Origin: Arsukibacterium indicum
Lineage (GTDB): Bacteria; Pseudomonadota; Gammaproteobacteria; Enterobacterales; Alteromonadaceae
Reading direction: 5' to 3'
Assembly (NCBI RefSeq): GCF_019100565.1
Contig: NZ_JAHRID010000001.1
Span: 310,001 to 374,000, forward strand
Length of the DNA: 64,000 nucleotides
Below are positions 8,984 through 17,758 of the stretch, one piece after another (the stretch's first letter is position 1; each line of letters starts with the position of its first letter). The notes under the pieces are model-generated. The model saw only the letters and a list, made by a program, of their open reading frames with translations. It was not told the origin of the DNA and ran no database searches. The position numbers and the translations under genes were made by a program.

Positions 8984-9077
8984 TCGCCATCACCATTTAA
9001 AATTCTGATTTTCAGTTTGCTATGCAGCTTCTGTCATACACGCCAGTACAATACAGTATGCCGTGTTAAACAGGCAG

Positions 9078-9785
9078 CTACACCGCCGGACACTGGCCAG
9101 CATACCGTGTGGCAGGTATTGCGGCAATCGCCAGGATGTGGCCGCTGCTTGCGAACTGTAATTCAACCCATTGTGGCTGGGCTACCGGCGCTACCTGTAA
9201 CATAGCACTGAGTTCCTGTACCAGTTCAATTGCCATATTAAGTTGGGTGTTGTTGCACATCACTATTTGCCACGAATCCTGCTGCCGGGTTAGCAGCCCT
9301 ATCTGGCTTTGCATCATATTGCTTAGCTCGCCAGCACGCTGCAACTGCTTTTGCTGTGCTTTTAAGGTATTTAAACGCTGCCGAACCCTGCCCGCTTCAG
9401 AATCACCCGTTGCCGATGCCGTTAAATGGTGCCACTGCACTGTTATTTGCTGATCGTTTTGCGCAGAGGCTGCTGCCGTTAACTGCTCTGCGCTGTTCGC
9501 TGATATGCCTGACATTGTGTCTATCTGATAATAAACAGGCAGCTTGGCTGGGTTAACCCAACTAAGCACTAACACCAAAGCAGCACAACCCAGGGCCAGC
9601 TGGGTGAAATACCACCACGAGCGCCAGTTTCGCGCCGCGTTTCGCTGCTTTGCCTGCTGCATAATTTGTTGTTTTACTGCAGCTGGCAGCGGCTGCTCTG
9701 CTTTAAGCGCCTGATATGCTTTTTTTATACCGGCTGCAGATCCTGTTTTATTTGCTGACAGGTCAGCGGGCTCAGGGCTGGACAT
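9078..9785 (-). CDS. Putative membrane anti-sigma factor
   Basis: A 235-residue protein with a cytoplasmic N-terminal ~55 residues, one transmembrane helix at ~62-81 (TQLALGCAALVLVLSW) and a periplasmic C-terminal part. Its start overlaps the end of the ECF sigma gene by 14 nt, the usual coupling of an ECF factor to its membrane anti-sigma partner. No HxxxCxxC zinc motif (ZAS) is present, and I do not recognise a named family in the periplasmic portion, which includes a coiled-coil-prone segment (RVRQRLNTLKAQQKQLQRAGEL). The role is inferred from position and topology. Confidence 0.65.
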   Translation of the reverse strand: MSSPEPADLSANKTGSAAGIKKAYQALKAEQPLPAAVKQQIMQQAKQRNAARNWRSWWYFTQLALGCAALVLVLSWVNPAKLPVYYQIDTMSGISANSAEQLTAAASAQNDQQITVQWHHLTASATGDSEAGRVRQRLNTLKAQQKQLQRAGELSNMMQSQIGLLTRQQDSWQIVMCNNTQLNMAIELVQELSAMLQVAPVAQPQWVELQFASSGHILAIAAIPATRYAGQCPAV

Positions 9786-10371
9786 GCTCTTCTCCCATAA
9801 GTACGGTTAAACGCTCTCTGGCATAGCGTAAACGGCTTTTAATCGTTTCAGGCAGCTCGCGGGTAATATGAGCAATATCATCCAGACTGAACTCTTCAAG
9901 TTGCAACAATATTGCTTCGCGTTGCAATGGCGGTAACTGATTTAACGCCACCGCCAAACGCGCTTTTTGCTGCAAGCCCGCAACCTTGCCTGCTATACCG
10001 TCATGATATTTATCATCTTTGTCAGCCCCAGCACCGTCATCGTCGTGCCATTCGGTTAACTGCCAGCGTTGCCGCTTACGTAGCTCGTCAACCAGCGCAT
10101 TTCTGGCCAGAGTAAATAACCAGGTTTTAAAGCGGCTTTCGGCACGGTAGCTATGCCGGTTTTCCAGTACTTTCAGCCAACATTGCTGGCTGATATCTGC
10201 CGCCAGCTCGGCATCAGCCTGGCGCAATAAGAAGTGATATAAATCATCACCACATTGCACTATTAACTTATCCAGCCACTGCAGCTGGCCACTTTGCTGA
10301 AATTGTTGCATCAGCTCATCGGCACAACTGTTGCGGTTAAACCAGGGTGGAAGTATTGCAGACCATGCCAT
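9772..10371 (-). CDS. ECF RNA polymerase sigma factor (sigma-70 family)
   Basis: Start taken at the second ATG (10371), which has AGAAGG 9 nt upstream; the ATG at 10380 abuts that ribosome site. 199 residues. Region 2 is readable as ADISQQCWLKVLENRHSYRAESRFKTWLFTLARNALVDELRKRQR and region 4 as LNQLPPLQREAILLQLEEFSLDDIAHITRELPETIKSRLRYARERL, a helix-turn-helix. A His/Asp-rich linker (WHDDDGAGADKDDKYHDG) lies between. It presumably directs polymerase to a stress or envelope regulon and is restrained by the downstream membrane protein. The TonB-like gene upstream may be a target or merely a neighbour. Confidence 0.93.
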   Translation of the reverse strand: MAWSAILPPWFNRNSCADELMQQFQQSGQLQWLDKLIVQCGDDLYHFLLRQADAELAADISQQCWLKVLENRHSYRAESRFKTWLFTLARNALVDELRKRQRWQLTEWHDDDGAGADKDDKYHDGIAGKVAGLQQKARLAVALNQLPPLQREAILLQLEEFSLDDIAHITRELPETIKSRLRYARERLTVLMGEEHVQP

Positions 10372-10439
10372 AAGCCACATCCTTCTGTTCGCGTCCGTTG
10401 CTCTGTATCGGTCAACGACTTCTTGTGCCTGCTCTGAGC

Positions 10440-11072
10440 TTAGTCAGCATCAACATTAAAATCGAGAACAACCTGTAAATTTGTCTGCCGAATTGCTCTG
10501 CCATCAACAACTTGCGGCTGATATTTCCAGCGGCGCAATGCCCGGGCTGCCTCGCGGTCAAATACTCCTCTGGGCTCGGCCTGCAGTACTTCTACATCCG
10601 TAACACTGCCGCTCTCATCTATGCTGAAACGCAACTTTACCCAGCCACTGATGCCGTCGCGCAGTGCTTCAACCGGAAAACGGGGCTCAACCCTCACCAC
10701 CGGAGTCGCGCTCTGGTCCCTGTTTGAACCAAAGCGTGTTAAATCAGTTTTGATGGCCGGTGGCGCTATCGTAAATTCCGGTCCGGGCAAATCGACATGA
10801 GTAACATCGACCGGGGTACGCGGTGCCTGCTCGGGTGGCATAACTGCAGGTGGCGGCTGCGGGATCGTTTTAACAATTACCGGTGGGTCGTCCGGGCTTT
10901 TAAACAACTCCACTACCGGCAATGTTACCTGCGGTGGGCGCTGTGCTAATGGCGGCTTAATTAACAGGTACATTATCGAAAACAGGCTAAAGGTAACCAA
11001 CGCTGCCAGCAACAGGCTGCTGAACAACCGGCTAACGGTGTGGAACGGCGTTGAATAATTGATAGTTTGCAT
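10440..11072 (-). CDS. TonB energy-transducing protein
   Basis: Start at the ATG at 11072, which has a strong GGAGG 7 nt upstream; 210 residues. Layout is classic: short cytoplasmic N-terminus, one TM helix (~17-38), a periplasmic Pro-rich linker (PPVIVKTIPQPPPAVMPPEQAPRTP) and a C-terminal TonB domain with ending RVEPRFPVEALRDGISGWVKLRFSIDESGSV...FDREAARALRRWKYQPQ. It would transfer proton-motive energy from ExbBD to outer-membrane receptors. No exbB, exbD or receptor gene is nearby. An ECF sigma gene lies downstream on the same strand, 68 nt away. Confidence 0.92.
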   Translation of the reverse strand: MQTINYSTPFHTVSRLFSSLLLAALVTFSLFSIMYLLIKPPLAQRPPQVTLPVVELFKSPDDPPVIVKTIPQPPPAVMPPEQAPRTPVDVTHVDLPGPEFTIAPPAIKTDLTRFGSNRDQSATPVVRVEPRFPVEALRDGISGWVKLRFSIDESGSVTDVEVLQAEPRGVFDREAARALRRWKYQPQVVDGRAIRQTNLQVVLDFNVDAD

Positions 11073-11180
11073 AGGGCGTCCTCCGTGTTTAACAGTTAGA
11101 CGCCGCAGCACAGATTACGGGGTTAAATTATTTTAGTTTTTTATTGGCCTCGCTAACGCTTTATTGCCCCCGCCAACTCT

Positions 11181-11504
11181 TTATTGACCTCGCCACTGCG
11201 CATGACACAAGCCATCGTGTTTCTCACGGCTCAGTAAAATACGGGCCAGCACTTTATCAGGGTTACCATCCAGCCCCGTTAGGCCAATCTGAGCCTCGTA
11301 ATGCAGCTCTGGTTCAAGATCCTGCATAATCAGCTCTACCCACTCTGCCCCAGGCACAACCAAATCAACATAACCGCGCTGCTCATATTGTTGCTGATAC
11401 TGGTTGTAATCCTCTGCTGCCAGGTTGTCGGCTGCCAGCTCTTCAAAAATATCAAATGCATGATCACACAGCTCATCCAGCGACCATAGTTCCAAACCTT
11501 GCAT
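11181..11504 (-). CDS. yciU: DUF440 family double-stranded DNA mimic protein, YciU/HI1450-like
   Basis: A 107-residue acidic protein. The DUF440 pattern can be read nearly end to end: AFDIFEELAADNL, QQYEQRGYVDLV, W-VELIMQDLEPELHYEAQIGL, and the terminal LARILLSREKHDGLCHAQW. Structures of HI1450 show surface charges resembling duplex DNA, and binding to HU-like proteins has been proposed; the biological role is not settled. Single gene; it is divergent from rlmA, 115 nt apart. Confidence 0.92.
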   Translation of the reverse strand: MQGLELWSLDELCDHAFDIFEELAADNLAAEDYNQYQQQYEQRGYVDLVVPGAEWVELIMQDLEPELHYEAQIGLTGLDGNPDKVLARILLSREKHDGLCHAQWRGQ

Positions 11505-11619
11505 AGTTCCTGCCTTAAAATGGTTTTACCAAGCCAATATTGGCCGCATTATAGCAAGGCTTTGCGCGCAAAGCTGCCAAGCTGTTACACTGCGCCGGTT
11601 TATCATAGCGGATTTCAGT

Positions 11620-12429
11620 ATGTACATTTGCCCACTTTGTCGCCAGCCATTGCAGTTAACCACTCGTCAGTATCAGTGCGCGGCCAGGCATAGCTTCGAT
11701 CTTGCAAAGGAAGGCTACGTTAACCTGCTGCCGGTACAACAGAAAAACTCTAAAGATCCAGGCGATAATAAACTGATGATTGAAGCGCGCCGGGCATTTT
11801 TGCAAAGTGCGGCTTATCAGCCCCTGTCTGATGCTGTCAATGAACTGGCCGTACAGACCAACCCGGCAACGGTGCTGGATCTGGGCTGTGGTGAGGGCTA
11901 TTACAGCGGCCGGCTGCAGCAGAAGCTTAACCCGGCGGCCAGACTGTATGGTATTGATATTTCCAAAGCGGCCATTAAATATGCGGCCCGTCACTATGCT
12001 GCAATTCGTTTTGCCGTTGCCAGTGCCTATCAGCTTCCTTTTGCCGACAACAGCTTTGACAGCATAATACGGATATATGCGCCATCCGATAATGCAGAGT
12101 TGCAACGGGTATTAACGCCTCAGGGGCGGCTAATCAGTGTTAATCCTGGGCCGGAGCATTTAATAGAAATGAAACAGGCCGTTTATCGCGACGTGAAACT
12201 GCACAGTGATGCTATCAAACAGGAGCCGGGCTTTAATCATATTCAGCGACAACGGTTAAGTTACCAGCTGGTGCTGACTGAACCGCAGCAACTGGATAAC
12301 CTGCTGCAAATGGTGCCGCTGGCCTGGAAGTTTACCAGCGACAACCGTCAGACATTTGTCGCCAGCACCCGGACCATCAGCATCGACTTTCTGCTCGACG
12401 TATATCAGTTAGCCCAGGTAACGCCCTAG
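11620..12429 (+). CDS. rlmA: 23S rRNA (guanine-745-N1)-methyltransferase RlmA
   Basis: A 269-residue protein with the RlmA N-terminal zinc finger (Cys4, Cys7, Cys20, His24) followed by FDLAKEGYVNLL, then a Rossmann SAM-binding domain (VLDLGCGEGYYSGRL near residue 85, GIDISKAAIKYAAR). The stretch GDNKLMIEARRAFL matches RlmA family proteins. It methylates N1 of G745 in helix 35 of 23S rRNA. The start at 11620 is the first Met before the zinc finger. Confidence 0.94.
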   Translation: MYICPLCRQPLQLTTRQYQCAARHSFDLAKEGYVNLLPVQQKNSKDPGDNKLMIEARRAFLQSAAYQPLSDAVNELAVQTNPATVLDLGCGEGYYSGRLQQKLNPAARLYGIDISKAAIKYAARHYAAIRFAVASAYQLPFADNSFDSIIRIYAPSDNAELQRVLTPQGRLISVNPGPEHLIEMKQAVYRDVKLHSDAIKQEPGFNHIQRQRLSYQLVLTEPQQLDNLLQMVPLAWKFTSDNRQTFVASTRTISIDFLLDVYQLAQVTP

Positions 12430-12451
12430 TCCGGCTAAGTCACTGCTGCTA

Positions 12452-13705
12452 TCAGCACCCGGGCTGGCCCTGGCCACAGTTTGCCAGCCTGGCTTTATCC
12501 TGTTGCTGCAGGGCGCTAAACATCGCCCCCCAGAACGCGGGGGTAAGTTCATTAACTACATTTGATTCGGCGTTAAGTAAAATAACCAGCCCCAGCTCAC
12601 GTTCGCGCGAGTAGGCCAGTTCAGCGCGAAAGCCCTGCACCCAGCCACCATGATAAATAAGCTGCTCATCGCCAAACTGATATACCCGCCAGCCTAAAGC
12701 ATAGTGGGCATCGGTGAGGTAATTGCGCCAGTTCGCCCGGCGCAAATCACGCGGGGTTTTGACCCGCTTTTCAATTATTTTGTCCAGTACTTGTTGGGGC
12801 ATTACCTGAGGGTAATAGCCCAGCTGGGCAATCAGCCAATGGCTTAAATCGATAACACTGGCATTCACACCCGCCGCTGGTGCAAACCGGTAGTAACTTT
12901 GATTTACATTGCGCGAATGCCAGCGACCACGGGCCCGGATATGCGGGCTGGCCCGGTTTTCATTCAACAGGTACGCTTCTAAACCAACCGACGCTGTTGG
13001 TAACTGCAGTGGCTCAAAAATATTTTTCTTCAGCAGGCTGGCATAGTCACTGTTAGTGGTCTGGCTGATGATTGGTTCTATCAGACTAAACAAAACATTC
13101 TGGTAGCCGTAACACTGGCCGGGGTTACATAATGGGTCTATTTTCTGGAACTGGGGCAGGATCCGCTCCGGCACTATATTGGCCTCAATCAGATTATCGT
13201 AAGCGTTGGGCATGACCCCGCTGCTCTGCGACAGCAGATGCTCTATTTTTAACTGGGGGTTATACAGCGCATTTTTAAATGAAAATTCCGGTATATACTG
13301 CACCACCGGCTCGTGCCACTGAAAATGACCACGTGCCTCCAGCAAGCTCGCCAGGCCGGCAGCAAAGGTTTTTGACACCGATGCAATCCGGAACACTGTA
13401 TAAGGGTCAACCGGTTTATCACCATCAATGTCCCTGACGCCATATCCTTTAGCGCTGATAATTTTGTTCCGGTACACCACCGCGTAAGCAGCGCCGGGTA
13501 TATTATGCTCCACCATCTGTTCGTTAAAATAGCGGTCAAAATCGGCCAGTTCTGTCGCAAATACTTCTGTCGCAGCAAAGTTGTCGGCAGAGGGCACAGC
13601 CGGCTGCTGTATTTGTTGCGCTATCGGTTGCTGAGCCAGCGCCGCCGGCACTGCCAACACTAAATTCATAAGTACTACAGCTGAAAATACCTGAATCAAA
13701 ATCAC
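12452..13705 (-). CDS. Exported beta-lactamase-fold serine hydrolase (class C/EstB-like)
   Basis: A 417-residue protein with a signal peptide ending about residue 24 (AALA-QQ). It has the penicillin-binding/beta-lactamase fold signatures Ser109-x-x-Lys112 (RIASVSKTF) and Tyr201-x-Asn203 (YGYQN); the third box is HGG (YHGGWVQGF) instead of KTG, which is usual for family VIII esterases and D-amino-peptidases. Hence a penicillin-recognising esterase/peptidase is as likely as a lactamase. Its start overlaps by 4 nt the stop of the upstream subtilase gene, so both proteins are made from one transcript and probably act together outside the cytoplasm. Confidence 0.88.
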   Translation of the reverse strand: MILIQVFSAVVLMNLVLAVPAALAQQPIAQQIQQPAVPSADNFAATEVFATELADFDRYFNEQMVEHNIPGAAYAVVYRNKIISAKGYGVRDIDGDKPVDPYTVFRIASVSKTFAAGLASLLEARGHFQWHEPVVQYIPEFSFKNALYNPQLKIEHLLSQSSGVMPNAYDNLIEANIVPERILPQFQKIDPLCNPGQCYGYQNVLFSLIEPIISQTTNSDYASLLKKNIFEPLQLPTASVGLEAYLLNENRASPHIRARGRWHSRNVNQSYYRFAPAAGVNASVIDLSHWLIAQLGYYPQVMPQQVLDKIIEKRVKTPRDLRRANWRNYLTDAHYALGWRVYQFGDEQLIYHGGWVQGFRAELAYSRERELGLVILLNAESNVVNELTPAFWGAMFSALQQQDKARLANCGQGQPGC

Positions 13706-16422
13706 CTCAATTTAATCTTTACCTGCCACCAGCGCATTTCATCAACACAGTATCGTCGCCAGCCAGCCAGGGCTGCAAGCAGCAACATAGCAAAGCCAAC
13801 ACTGCCACCACCGCTGCTACTGCCAGCAGAACTGCCGCCACCAGCAGGATTTACCTGTACTGTAGTGGTACTGCTACTTTCGTTTACGCCGTCATCTGCC
13901 GTAAATCTGAACACCAGATTAGAACTGGCGTTGACCGTCGGTGCGGTAAAGCTGGCGGTCAGACTGGTGGCGTTGACCAACGTTACTGTGGGCCCGGACA
14001 GTTGCTGCCAGCGATAGCGCAATAAATCATTATCACTGTCGCTTGCCGTCGCCCGCAGTAATACCGTTGCGCCACTGCCTGCCGAAATACTGGCCGGAGT
14101 TGTGACCTGCGGGCTGCTGTTCGCGCAGTCGGCATTACGCTCCAGGGTACTAATACCGGCCAGCCAGCTGGAAAACGCCAGATTTTTGGGCGGGCACAGG
14201 CTGGTATTCCGGAAACTGAATGCCGTTAAGCGGGTCAGCTCAATGAAATTCTGCGGCAAGGTACCATTAAAATTGTTGTCCGCCAACCACAAAACCCGTA
14301 AATCCGTCAGGGTAGCCAACGCGGACGGCACCGGACCAGCTAACTGATTTGACTCAACAAACAAGCGCTGCAGCAAGCTTAACTGGCCCAGGGCAGCAGG
14401 CAGGCTGCCGCTGAAATTATTAAACGATAAGTCCAGCTCCTGTAACGCGCTAAGCTCGCTGATCTCCGTGGGAATACTGCCGGAAAAACCATTTTGCCAC
14501 AGACTTAATCGTTGCAGGTTAGCCAACTGCAGCAAGACCGCCGGAAAATTGCCAGTCAAACTGTTAAAACTTAAATCCAGCGCTGTTAAGCCAGTAAGGC
14601 CACTCAGTGCTGCAGGCAGTTCACCACTAAGATTATTATTGGCTAAGTTCAGCTCTGTAACCTGACCGTTACTACAGGTTACCCCGGCCCAGTTACAGAC
14701 CGCAAACTCCGGGTTAAGCCAGCCCTGATTATCAAGCCAGCTCTGGCCCAACGTATCAAAATACAGCTGCACCAGCGCCTGACATTGCGCCAACGGTACA
14801 TCAGGGGCATTCAGGTCGCTGCAATAGTTGTCATTGCGGGGTAACACCGTTACCTCGGAGTCAGCAAATTGCAGTGTGGCAGGCTGTCCGGCAAACACCC
14901 ACTGGCCACTGAACATGCCGTCAGCCAATCCAGCTTGCTCTGCCAGAGCAATGTTCTGGCCAGTCTGGCTGTCGGTTACGACAGGTAGCGAGCTGACACC
15001 GTTGCAATCGATGCTCAGCACCCGGATATCCAGGGTGCTGCCCGCTCGCAAATAGAGTATCCCGGGCGCAGGGAGTATTCGCCTGGCTGGCTGGGCCTCG
15101 CACTCCAGTATCCCGGTTTCCTCTGGCGTACCAGGGTTCCTGTTAGTGGCCAGCAATAACCTGCCACTCACAGTGTGATCCCGGATCAACGGATCATCGC
15201 TGGCTTTGCCAGTTAGCAACAGCCTTGCCCGCAGTGCCGGCCAGTCAAGACCTGGCTCAGCAGCTTTTAACAGCGCAACCAGCCCCGTCACTACCGGCGC
15301 TGCCATTGAGGTACCGGCAACGGCCCGGTAGTTATCAGCTAAATCTGTGGTTTGAATAGCCACGCCAGGCGCGGTTACATCTACCCAATCCCGGCCATAA
15401 TTACTGAACGAGGCTTTATTTTGCTGCTGATCATGCGCCGCCACACTGATGATATTCGCTAAGTCATACGCTGCCGGATATAACGGGCTCTGGTTACCAC
15501 TGTTGCCCGCGCTGGCGATAAACAATATACCGGCTTGCTGTTGACGCGCTATTGCTTCATAAAGCGCCTGTGACTGACCGGGCCCTCCCCAGGAATTGTT
15601 TGTGGCGATAATATTTATGCCACGGTTTTGCTTTAAATCCAGCACATAATCCAGGCAGGCAATGGCATCGCTGACAAAGCCACTACCCGTTTCATCTAAA
15701 AATTTACAATTCAGGATCTGAAGATGCCAGTTAACACCGGCTACCCCCAGGCTATTATTTGTGGCAGCACCAATAATCCCGCTTATCTGGGTGCCGTGGC
15801 CATCTTCATCCAATGGATTGCTGGTGTTATTTGCGGTATCAATACCATAAATATCATCGATATAGCCGTTACCATCATCGTCCTGGCCATTTACCGTCTC
15901 ACTGGGGTTTAGCCATAAATTATCCTGCAGATCAGGATGATCAATAGCAACGCCTGTATCGATTACAGCCACAACCAACTGCGGGTCGCCGGTTGTCAGT
16001 TGCCAGACACCCGGGGCATTTATCCCCTGCTGCTGGCTAAGATGCCACTGCAGATCAAACTGGGGGTCGTTCGGGATCTGTTGTTTGCGCAGACGATAAT
16101 CGGGCTCAGCGAAGCGTACCCCAGACAACTGGTTATAATAAGCAACGGCCTGGGCTAGCGACGCCCCCTCATGCAGCCTGACACGCAATAGGCCAGCCGC
16201 AGCGTTATTGCGCTGTGCGTGACGGCCAGGTAGACCAACAGGCTGAATACTGCTGGCATATTTACTGGCAAACCGGTGCTGAATAGTCGATGCAGCCCCC
16301 GGCTCCAGCGCGTTAAATTCAATGTCAGTCGCAATAATTAATCTGTTGGTCTGCTCGGCTACCGCTGAACCGGCAACGACAACTATAGTCAGTAGCAGCG
16401 GCAAAATTAATAATTTTGGCAT
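13702..16422 (-). CDS. Secreted subtilisin-like (S8) protease with LRR, PKD-like domain and GlyGly-CTERM anchor
   Basis: A 906-residue multidomain exoprotease; start supported by GGGGTGAGG upstream. Order: signal peptide (~1-22), inhibitor-like propeptide (~25-112), subtilase domain with Asp155 (VVAVIDTGV), His209 (DGHGT), Asn in NNSWGG and Ser372 (GTSMAAP), a beta domain, plant-type leucine-rich repeats (~590-745, LDLSFNSLTGNFP type), a PKD/cadherin-like domain (~770-865), then a GlyGly-CTERM tail (Gly/Ser run, hydrophobic helix, WRR). That tail is processed by rhombosortase (a rhomboid protease) and is found on type II secretion substrates. It probably leaves by a T2SS, possibly a general one rather than the one in this window. 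Confidence 0.93.
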   Translation of the reverse strand: MPKLLILPLLLTIVVVAGSAVAEQTNRLIIATDIEFNALEPGAASTIQHRFASKYASSIQPVGLPGRHAQRNNAAAGLLRVRLHEGASLAQAVAYYNQLSGVRFAEPDYRLRKQQIPNDPQFDLQWHLSQQQGINAPGVWQLTTGDPQLVVAVIDTGVAIDHPDLQDNLWLNPSETVNGQDDDGNGYIDDIYGIDTANNTSNPLDEDGHGTQISGIIGAATNNSLGVAGVNWHLQILNCKFLDETGSGFVSDAIACLDYVLDLKQNRGINIIATNNSWGGPGQSQALYEAIARQQQAGILFIASAGNSGNQSPLYPAAYDLANIISVAAHDQQQNKASFSNYGRDWVDVTAPGVAIQTTDLADNYRAVAGTSMAAPVVTGLVALLKAAEPGLDWPALRARLLLTGKASDDPLIRDHTVSGRLLLATNRNPGTPEETGILECEAQPARRILPAPGILYLRAGSTLDIRVLSIDCNGVSSLPVVTDSQTGQNIALAEQAGLADGMFSGQWVFAGQPATLQFADSEVTVLPRNDNYCSDLNAPDVPLAQCQALVQLYFDTLGQSWLDNQGWLNPEFAVCNWAGVTCSNGQVTELNLANNNLSGELPAALSGLTGLTALDLSFNSLTGNFPAVLLQLANLQRLSLWQNGFSGSIPTEISELSALQELDLSFNNFSGSLPAALGQLSLLQRLFVESNQLAGPVPSALATLTDLRVLWLADNNFNGTLPQNFIELTRLTAFSFRNTSLCPPKNLAFSSWLAGISTLERNADCANSSPQVTTPASISAGSGATVLLRATASDSDNDLLRYRWQQLSGPTVTLVNATSLTASFTAPTVNASSNLVFRFTADDGVNESSSTTTVQVNPAGGGSSAGSSSGGGSVGFAMLLLAALAGWRRYCVDEMRWWQVKIKLR

Positions 16423-16519
16423 AACCTCACCCCGTTATCAGTTAACAGCTTATATCAGGCTATACGCCATAGCAGACCAATCCGATGCATCAGGCGGCTG
16501 ACGGGTGTGGTAAATGTGG

Positions 16520-16936
16520 CTATATAAAGGCCAGCACCAGTAACCGGATCCAGATAAGCCATAGCACCAGGCAGCCAAGCAAAAACACCCGAAAACGCAT
16601 TCGCACGTTATTGCTGCCAATGTGAATAAGGGTATGCCAGTAGCGCAGCGCCACAAATACCGCGCTCATTACCAGAAAGGTTAAATCAGCCAGACCAAAC
16701 TGTAAGCAGAACAAAACGCTGAACATAAAAAGCATTGGCATCTGAAACTGATTGTCAAAATTACGGCTGGTGGCAATAACCTGCTCATTAGCACCGGTTA
16801 AATCCATGGTCCGAAAAGCGCTCATATTTATTTCTTTTGTTTTCGCAGCCTTTATCCGCCGCCGCCCCATTAAAATCATCACGACACTGGTTAGCAATAC
16901 CTGGGCAAATACGGGCAGTAGCATCAATTTTTCCAT
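16520..16936 (-). CDS. MAPEG-family membrane protein
   Basis: A 138-residue integral membrane protein with four predicted helices. It carries the family signature around RNFDNQFQMPMLFMF and RYWHTLIHIGSNNVRMRF. MAPEG proteins include microsomal glutathione transferases and eicosanoid enzymes; bacterial members are mostly uncharacterised, so only the fold is assigned. It sits alone, divergent from tdk. Confidence 0.88.
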   Translation of the reverse strand: MEKLMLLPVFAQVLLTSVVMILMGRRRIKAAKTKEINMSAFRTMDLTGANEQVIATSRNFDNQFQMPMLFMFSVLFCLQFGLADLTFLVMSAVFVALRYWHTLIHIGSNNVRMRFRVFLLGCLVLWLIWIRLLVLAFI

Positions 16937-17099
16937 TTATTTTTCCTGTCTGGTTAAGTAAGTTAGCAAGCTCTTTGGCAAAGTATGCCTGCAACAACAA
17001 CTAAAGCCAATCTGCAATCAATTGCCAGCGTTTACAGCGGTAACCGCTTTGGTTATTCTTAGCCGTCAATTTTCAGACATACTCTCAGGAACCTGGCCA

Positions 17100-17684
17100 A
17101 TGGCCCAACTGTATTTCTATTACTCGGCAATGAATGCCGGCAAATCCACGTCGTTACTGCAAAGCGCTTATAACTATCAGGAACGGGGCATGACCGTTGC
17201 AATTTATACTGCCGCACTGGATAACCGCTTTGGGCTGGGCAAAGTCAGCTCACGAATTGGCCTGGCAATGGATGCCCATATCTTTGACCCGGAATTTAAT
17301 TTTAGTTCGCATGTGCAGCAGCTTAAAGCAGAAGGCAGGCTCGACTGCGTGCTGATAGACGAAGCCCAGTTTCTCAGTAAAGCCCAGGTGCGCCAGCTAA
17401 CCGATATTGTCGATGATTTACATATTCCGGTGCTGGCATTTGGTCTGCGTACCGACTTTCTGGGAGAAACCTTTGCTGGCAGCGAAGCCTTACTGGCCTG
17501 GGCCGATAAATTAATTGAGCTCAAAACCATCTGTCATTGCGGCCGTAAAGCCAACTTTGTGGTGCGACTGGATGCAAACGGCAATGCTGCTACAGCTGGC
17601 AGCCAGGTGCAAATTGGTGGCAATGAAAGTTATGTGTCAATGTGCCGCCAGCATTTTAAGCAATTGGTCTGGCAACAGCCGTAA
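17100..17684 (+). CDS. tdk: Thymidine kinase, type II
   Basis: Start at the ATG at 17100 ([17 protein letters not shown]) with AGGA upstream; 194 residues, the usual size. P-loop NAGKST, the DEAQF Walker B-type motif with catalytic Glu, the lasso loop ([10 protein letters not shown]) and a zinc site (CHCGRKA ... CRQHF; two of the ligands visible as Cys-x-Cys) identify the tetrameric bacterial enzyme. It phosphorylates thymidine for the salvage pathway. Confidence 0.95.
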   Translation: MAQLYFYYSAMNAGKSTSLLQSAYNYQERGMTVAIYTAALDNRFGLGKVSSRIGLAMDAHIFDPEFNFSSHVQQLKAEGRLDCVLIDEAQFLSKAQVRQLTDIVDDLHIPVLAFGLRTDFLGETFAGSEALLAWADKLIELKTICHCGRKANFVVRLDANGNAATAGSQVQIGGNESYVSMCRQHFKQLVWQQP

Positions 17685-17758
17685 AGCCTTAATGTCTGAG
17701 CCAAAGTTGCCTTAAACGCTCAATCCGTTATAGTTAGAAAAAACAGATATAGTGATTT

